DNA from: Phallusia mammillata
Lineage: Eukaryota; Chordata; Ascidiacea; Phlebobranchia; Ascidiidae
Direction: 5' to 3'
Length of the DNA: 64,000 bases
Assembly: GCA_003260075.1 (NCBI GenBank)
Contig: QLIY01000449.1
Location: forward strand, 438 to 64,437
Of this stretch, positions 58,819-64,000 are shown in pieces; the stretch's first letter is position 1, and each line of letters starts with the position of its first letter. The notes beneath the pieces are model-generated. The model saw nothing but the letters and a program-made list of their open reading frames with translations. It had not been told where the DNA came from and did no database searches. Both the position numbers and the translations under genes were made by a program.

Positions 58819-61800
58819 CTGCAGGCAAAACAAAGTTTGGATTTACAAGCGTGCCACCGTTAATAATTACTCTCAACCGGCCGCCCTCCGATGATTTAAT
58901 TGGCCCAAAGCGCCACGCAAAACTTGTCGATGTTGTGAAACCCGTAAAAGGAGCGAAGGATGAGTGACGACATTGGCCACGCGTTACTGTGGTCTGATTT
59001 ATTGTTGTTTACAAAGCCAATGTCTTTACATGATAAGTCGCTACTGCTTTCTCGAAAATGCACTAACCCATCAAACGACATTTGTCCTAACAAATGCTGG
59101 TCGAATGTTGATAAATTATTAAGTACATCCAAAACGGTATAACTTGCTTGTTGTGTTTGGGTAAAAACCCCCCCCCCCACTGCTTTCTCGAAAATGCACT
59201 AACCCATCAAACGACATTTGTCCTAAATGCTGGTCGAATGTTGATAAATTATTAAGTACATCCAAAACGGTGTAGCTTGCTTGTTGTGTTTGGGTAAAAA
59301 TGCGCCATAACGTTTAAAACGTCAAAAGAAAGTTAGATTCGGCTTTCTATCTTAGAGTCTTGTGACCTAGGTAGTTACATGACGATGTATTCATAGAATG
59401 CACTTCAAACAACGGCGCATCAATGCGTTATGGCGCCCTCTTTGGGAACCCCGGAACCAGACAATCGCATCACCAATGTTGTAACATAAAAAAAGACATG
59501 TTAGCCGAATGACTCTTTAATAATGTACATAAAAAAAACATATTAGCTAAATGTATTGGGGGGTAAAAAAAACCCCCCCCCCTAAAACGTCAAAAGAAAG
59601 TTAGATTCGGCTTTCTATCTTAGAGTCTTGCGGCCTTGTAGTTACATGACGATGTATTCATGGAATGCACTTCAAACAACGGCGTATCAACGCGTTATGG
59701 CGCCCCCATTGGGAACCCCGGAACCAGACAATTGCATCACCAATGTTGTAACAAAAAAAAACATGTTAGCCGAATGACTCTTTAACAATGTACATAAAAA
59801 AACATCTTAGCTAAATGTATTGGGGGTAAAAAAACCTATAAAATGCAATATCTTGCTCTTGAATCTTCAGCGAAACTGCAAATCTAACACTAACGAATTT
59901 GGAACTAAAAAAGATATTCTCTAAATATCGCGTTTAAAGTTGAAAAATACGTTTAGGCCACAATTAAAGTGTCTTCGAGTGTTTGGTTGGAGGATGTGCG
60001 TAAAAAGCGAAACGTGATGAAGCAGAAACCAACGTCAGAGGGATGTAAATGCGCCTTCAAATATTTGCACGAGTCTCATACGATTTCTATTGCGAGGAAC
60101 GTAAATTCCCCTGTAAACCAAAAGTTCCGTGTTCCGCCAAATTCCCAACCTGTGACCTATGAGATTTAGGCCGATGTTTGTTGCAGACACACTCAATGGG
60201 CGTGACTATAACAACACTGACCGCACATGCCCTGCTGATATTTCCAATAAAGGTTGTGTAATAAACAAAGGCATGCAAAGCCAGGTGTTTGATTTCCAGA
60301 AAAATCAAGAACGAAGCCAAAACGATACCGCCGAGAAAAAGTAATTATTATACGAACGCTTGCTTAACATCCGTCAAGAGATCAAAAAGCACATAAAAAC
60401 TTCAATTTTTAACCTGCACTAAATGATCTATTTCGTTTTCATACGCTGACGACTTAGAATTTCAAAGCAACAGACCAACCACAGCTTACAACACACAACT
60501 AACGTTAAGTCAGGTAAAGTCTTAGTTTTCGAGCCAGTTCTAACCAACCATACGATAAAAAGTATTTACAAGTAAAGCGTGCCTAAAATGTTGTTTAAAC
60601 TGTACGAGCCTCACTAAAACGTTACCTTGTTTTAAGTAACAGATCACGCGCTAGCAGTCAACCAAGTTACCTAGTAACAAGCGATATATACACATGCCCT
60701 TTTCACAAACCCAACAGACTGGAAAGGGAAATCAAAAATAGGGCACATTGGCACGCGATTAGCTTTTACTAATATCAGTTAATTATTCAGGTAGCCGAAG
60801 TTGAAAGCACAAGCACGTGCGCTCGCCTTTGTTCAGAACTTGGCCATGTAGCAACCGCAAGGCAAATGAAAAGGCCTCACAATACCTGGTACTTTGTGAA
60901 TTGAATGCAATGACATTGACGTAGCGACCCTTTGATGAATGCCTAGTGAAACTGGTTCTATTTGAAAAGCCTTTGTATAAGTTTAATTTGCCAATTTGAT
61001 TCAATTAGCATACCATACGAACTAAGTTTATACCAAACGAACGAAATCAAAATAAAACAACAGCTTCTTGGTAATCTGATTCCCTTAACTTCCCAAAACG
61101 CACAATATATTAGAACGATTTCATGTTTTGAACAGACATTTGTCAGCATATATGTACTAATTTTGATATTGCATTTTTTGAGTAAATCCCCCCCCCCTAA
61201 TTTGCCAATTTGATTCAATTAGCATACCATACGAACTAAGTTTATGCCAAACGAATGAAATCAAAATAAAACAACAGCTTCTCGGTAATCTGATTCCCTT
61301 AACTTCCCAAAACGCACAATATATTGGAACGATTTCATATTTTGAACAGACATTTGTCAGCATATATGCACTAATTTTGATATTGCATTTTTTGAGTATA
61401 GTTTATGCAGACGTACTAAAAGCAACAACAACTGTATAAAGTGTTATTATAAACACAAAATATGGCATCAATCTTAGCCTTTAAACACTAATCTAGATAA
61501 TGATTAGAAGCACAAACAACAGCAGTGTATCTACGAGTAATACAATCCAGTGCAACGCTATCTGAGGTTATTCAAAATCTAAATCGCAGGTTCTTTCTTT
61601 CACCCCCCCCCCGCATCAATCTTAGCCTTTAAACACTAATCTAGATAATGATTAGAAGCAAAAACAACAGCAGTTGTATCTACGAGTAATACAATCCAGC
61701 GCAACGCTACCTGATGTTATTCAAAATCTAAATCGCAGGTTCTTTCTTTCCGACTGCAAGCTAAAATCTAGGAATACTCTTTAGAATGCTGAAAGAATAC

Positions 61801-63373
61801 AACAACTCAAATCAATAATAACAAAGAAAGCCCTGAGAGTTATGATTGCGCAGCCAACAGCCTTTTTATTAGCAGTTAAAGTTCATTCAATCTGTTCGTC
61901 CAAACACATCAACAACTCAGTGGTCACGTCGACATTGGCTTACGCGTGCGTTTGTTTACCGCAAGACCTTATCGGAATCTTTCTCACCCCAGGAATTTAC
62001 GTTTCACCCAATTATGCAGCTGTTTTTGCGGTTTTTAACCCTTGTAAACGGTATCTTAGGATAGACCGCACGGAAGTTTGTCAAGTGAGGCATTAGAACA
62101 CGACATTTATGAAATATAACCAGTTTATCGAGCTAACACAATACGCCAAAAATGTCCCTTTTATGTTGTACTGAATAGCCATCTTTTTCCACCCCTTTGC
62201 ACATCTTGGCTTCTCGCAAAAAGATCTTTAATTTTATGATACACTTAAAAAGCTGTCTAAAAAATGTGCATGCAAAGGGAAATTGTAAACGTCAATGGTA
62301 CCTAAATTGTTGGTATAAGTTTTACTCGAATATCTAAGGTCATAAATGTGATAATTTAGTCACAAAGTAAAGTATCGAATAAAGAACATGGTTGTCAATG
62401 TAGGGCCCAAACATCATCATAAAAGGGGAACTTTTAACTAAACGATTGACTTTAGTTGGAAACTACACCAAAAAGTTAAGAACCATTACATTATAGCTTA
62501 CGACATAAAAACACAAGTTGTGCTGCACAACATATACAAACAAAACGACTGAGTGACGCTCTATCTAGTCTCTTTACACAACTCAATAACTTAAATCCAC
62601 AGAGATTTTTGGTAAATGGGGACCCAGTTTGCACACACATTAAGGCTACGGTGTGGCACCTTACTGACCGCAAGCCATTTTACTCTTTGACACAGACAAT
62701 ACATCGGTGGTATTGCGGCTTTCCGACATACTCAAACGTTAACCTTAACAGTGGTTTAAACCAACAACTAAAATCATTGGTGTGGAATAAGCAAAGTGAA
62801 GGATAGTCGGTAGGGGGATTTTATTCAAGAAGGAAAAGCATTTGAGCACAAAGACAGTTTTTATAGTCAGACATAAAATTATAAAGCCATCTACCAATGT
62901 AGTGCGAAATTCAGGCAATAAAACGTTTAAAAACAACAAAGCAATAGCTGCCGTTTTTTAAATAGTTGTGAGCAAAGATATTTGATTGTTCCAAAAAGAC
63001 AATCCCCCCCCCCTCAGGCAATAAAACGTTTAAAAACAACAAAGCAATAGCTGCCGTTTTTAAAATAGTTGTGAGCGAAGATATTTGATTGTTCCAAAAT
63101 GACAACTTCTGACAGTGCACTGATTAGGTTACTATTCTAAACACAATAAAAAACGAGATTCATGTTTCCTTTACAGCGTCCACATTTGGCTCATCGGGAG
63201 CAATTATGATACTTTCGACTAATAGCGCTATCAGGCGACAGACGTGTTAGCATATTTTCTCCGTACGACTGTTCTATCATATGCAATATGACTTTTTTAC
63301 GAGAACAACGTATGGGTAAGTAAAACAACTGTATAAGCTACATACACATATCTACAATATATCATTAACTTAC

Positions 63374-63460
63374 CCCGCTAAATCGATGGTACTTTTTATT
63401 CTTTTTGGTTGAGTAGTTGTTCTTCAAACCAGATAGCTCCAAAGTCTTTGAATATTTGTT
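63374..63460 (-). CDS. Possible exon, unrecognised
   Basis: Stop-free reading KYSKTLELSGLKNNYSTKK, then NKKYHRFSG, up to a good donor GGG/GTAAGT at 63374. The acceptor is not clear. It might be a 5' exon of a gene in this part of the window. Confidence 0.2.
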
Positions 63461-64000
63461 TTACGTAATGTTACATTAACAAATTATCTACAGATTTTAA
63501 CGTTGGCCTAACACACCTGAAAGAAGACAGAAACAATTTAGACATCGTGAACAGTAATTAAAAATTTTGAACAAAAAAAACAAAAAGCCAGATGTATAAA
63601 GCATTTGTAAATTTTCGTACGGTCATTTTCATTAAACTGAACGAAAAGGTAATAAACATATATCTTTCTCGTTAATGCCTATGTGTATTGAAATATGTTC
63701 TGGTTGGTTCAACATCAAGAAACTAAAAAATAAAATTTTAACATAAGTAATACGTTAGTAAAAAGAAATTTTAGGTAGTCATTAATACGCAATAGGCAAC
63801 AACAGTCAAAAAACGAAATTGTTTTAAAGTTTTACCATTTATAACTTAAACTACTCATGTAAAAGTACCTATTTTTAATGTACAAATAAACTTTGTGTCC
63901 GGCAAGCAAAAAATAAAGTAATCGAAACAACACATTGTCACACTTGTAGAAATTATTTTTGTCATCGTATCTGAATGTGTAGATTATTTCTAAGTGTATA

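Larger units (their letters stand above)
56308..64000. other. Right part of the window, no confident gene
   Basis: AT-rich, with duplicated segments around C runs near 57219, 57480, 58014, 58199, 59169, 59574, 61189, 61604 and 63005. The segment starting AAGGTTTTGAGTTGG occurs at 57687 and 58209. Two weak exon candidates on the minus strand are listed separately. The upstream region of the 50622-56307 gene starts here. Confidence 0.4.

Overview
The window is metazoan nuclear DNA: AT-rich, with many short introns and compact gene spacing. It is very probably from a solitary ascidian (Ciona-like tunicate). The basis is a single, unduplicated Cav2 gene with chordate-like sequence, small introns, and short segments repeated with a few percent divergence that look like two alleles of a highly heterozygous genome. 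The species call is an inference.

Layout. Two confident genes lie head-to-tail on the minus strand. (1) Positions 741-5703 hold a complete 11-exon aminotransferase gene, AADAT / kynurenine aminotransferase II, that splices in frame to 428 residues. (2) Positions 8615-41378 hold an essentially complete voltage-gated calcium channel alpha1 subunit of the Cav2 (P/Q-, N-, R-type) class, with about 42 coding exons and about 2347 residues. It has four domains, an E/E/E/E selectivity filter, the beta-subunit-binding AID, the IQ region and a distal tail carrying a RIM-BP-type SH3 ligand. A third, unrecognised gene (56307 down to 50622, minus strand, 4 exons, 234 residues) lies upstream of the channel. 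Its last exon could splice in frame onto the first channel exon.

Main observations. Cav2 contains two pairs of phase-matched, probably mutually exclusive exons (IS6: 36437-36540 or 35381-35499; IVS2: 24312-24422 or 24002-24121). It has a textbook AT-AC (U12-type) intron in IS1 and two competing C-terminal exons, only one of which carries the RIM-BP motif.

The rest is introns and spacers. They carry hAT-type elements with 8-bp target duplications, a 17-bp minisatellite in a C-tail intron, a 41-bp-arm palindrome, a dispersed repeat family and many TGACGTCA octamers. More than 40 runs of C (8-14, and five of 46-92) all lie on the + strand. Most join two near-identical copies of neighbouring sequence, and some cut known exons. 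I read these as unmerged allelic contig ends joined by placeholder C runs, so local copy number and order near them should not be trusted. No RNA gene or CRISPR array was found.
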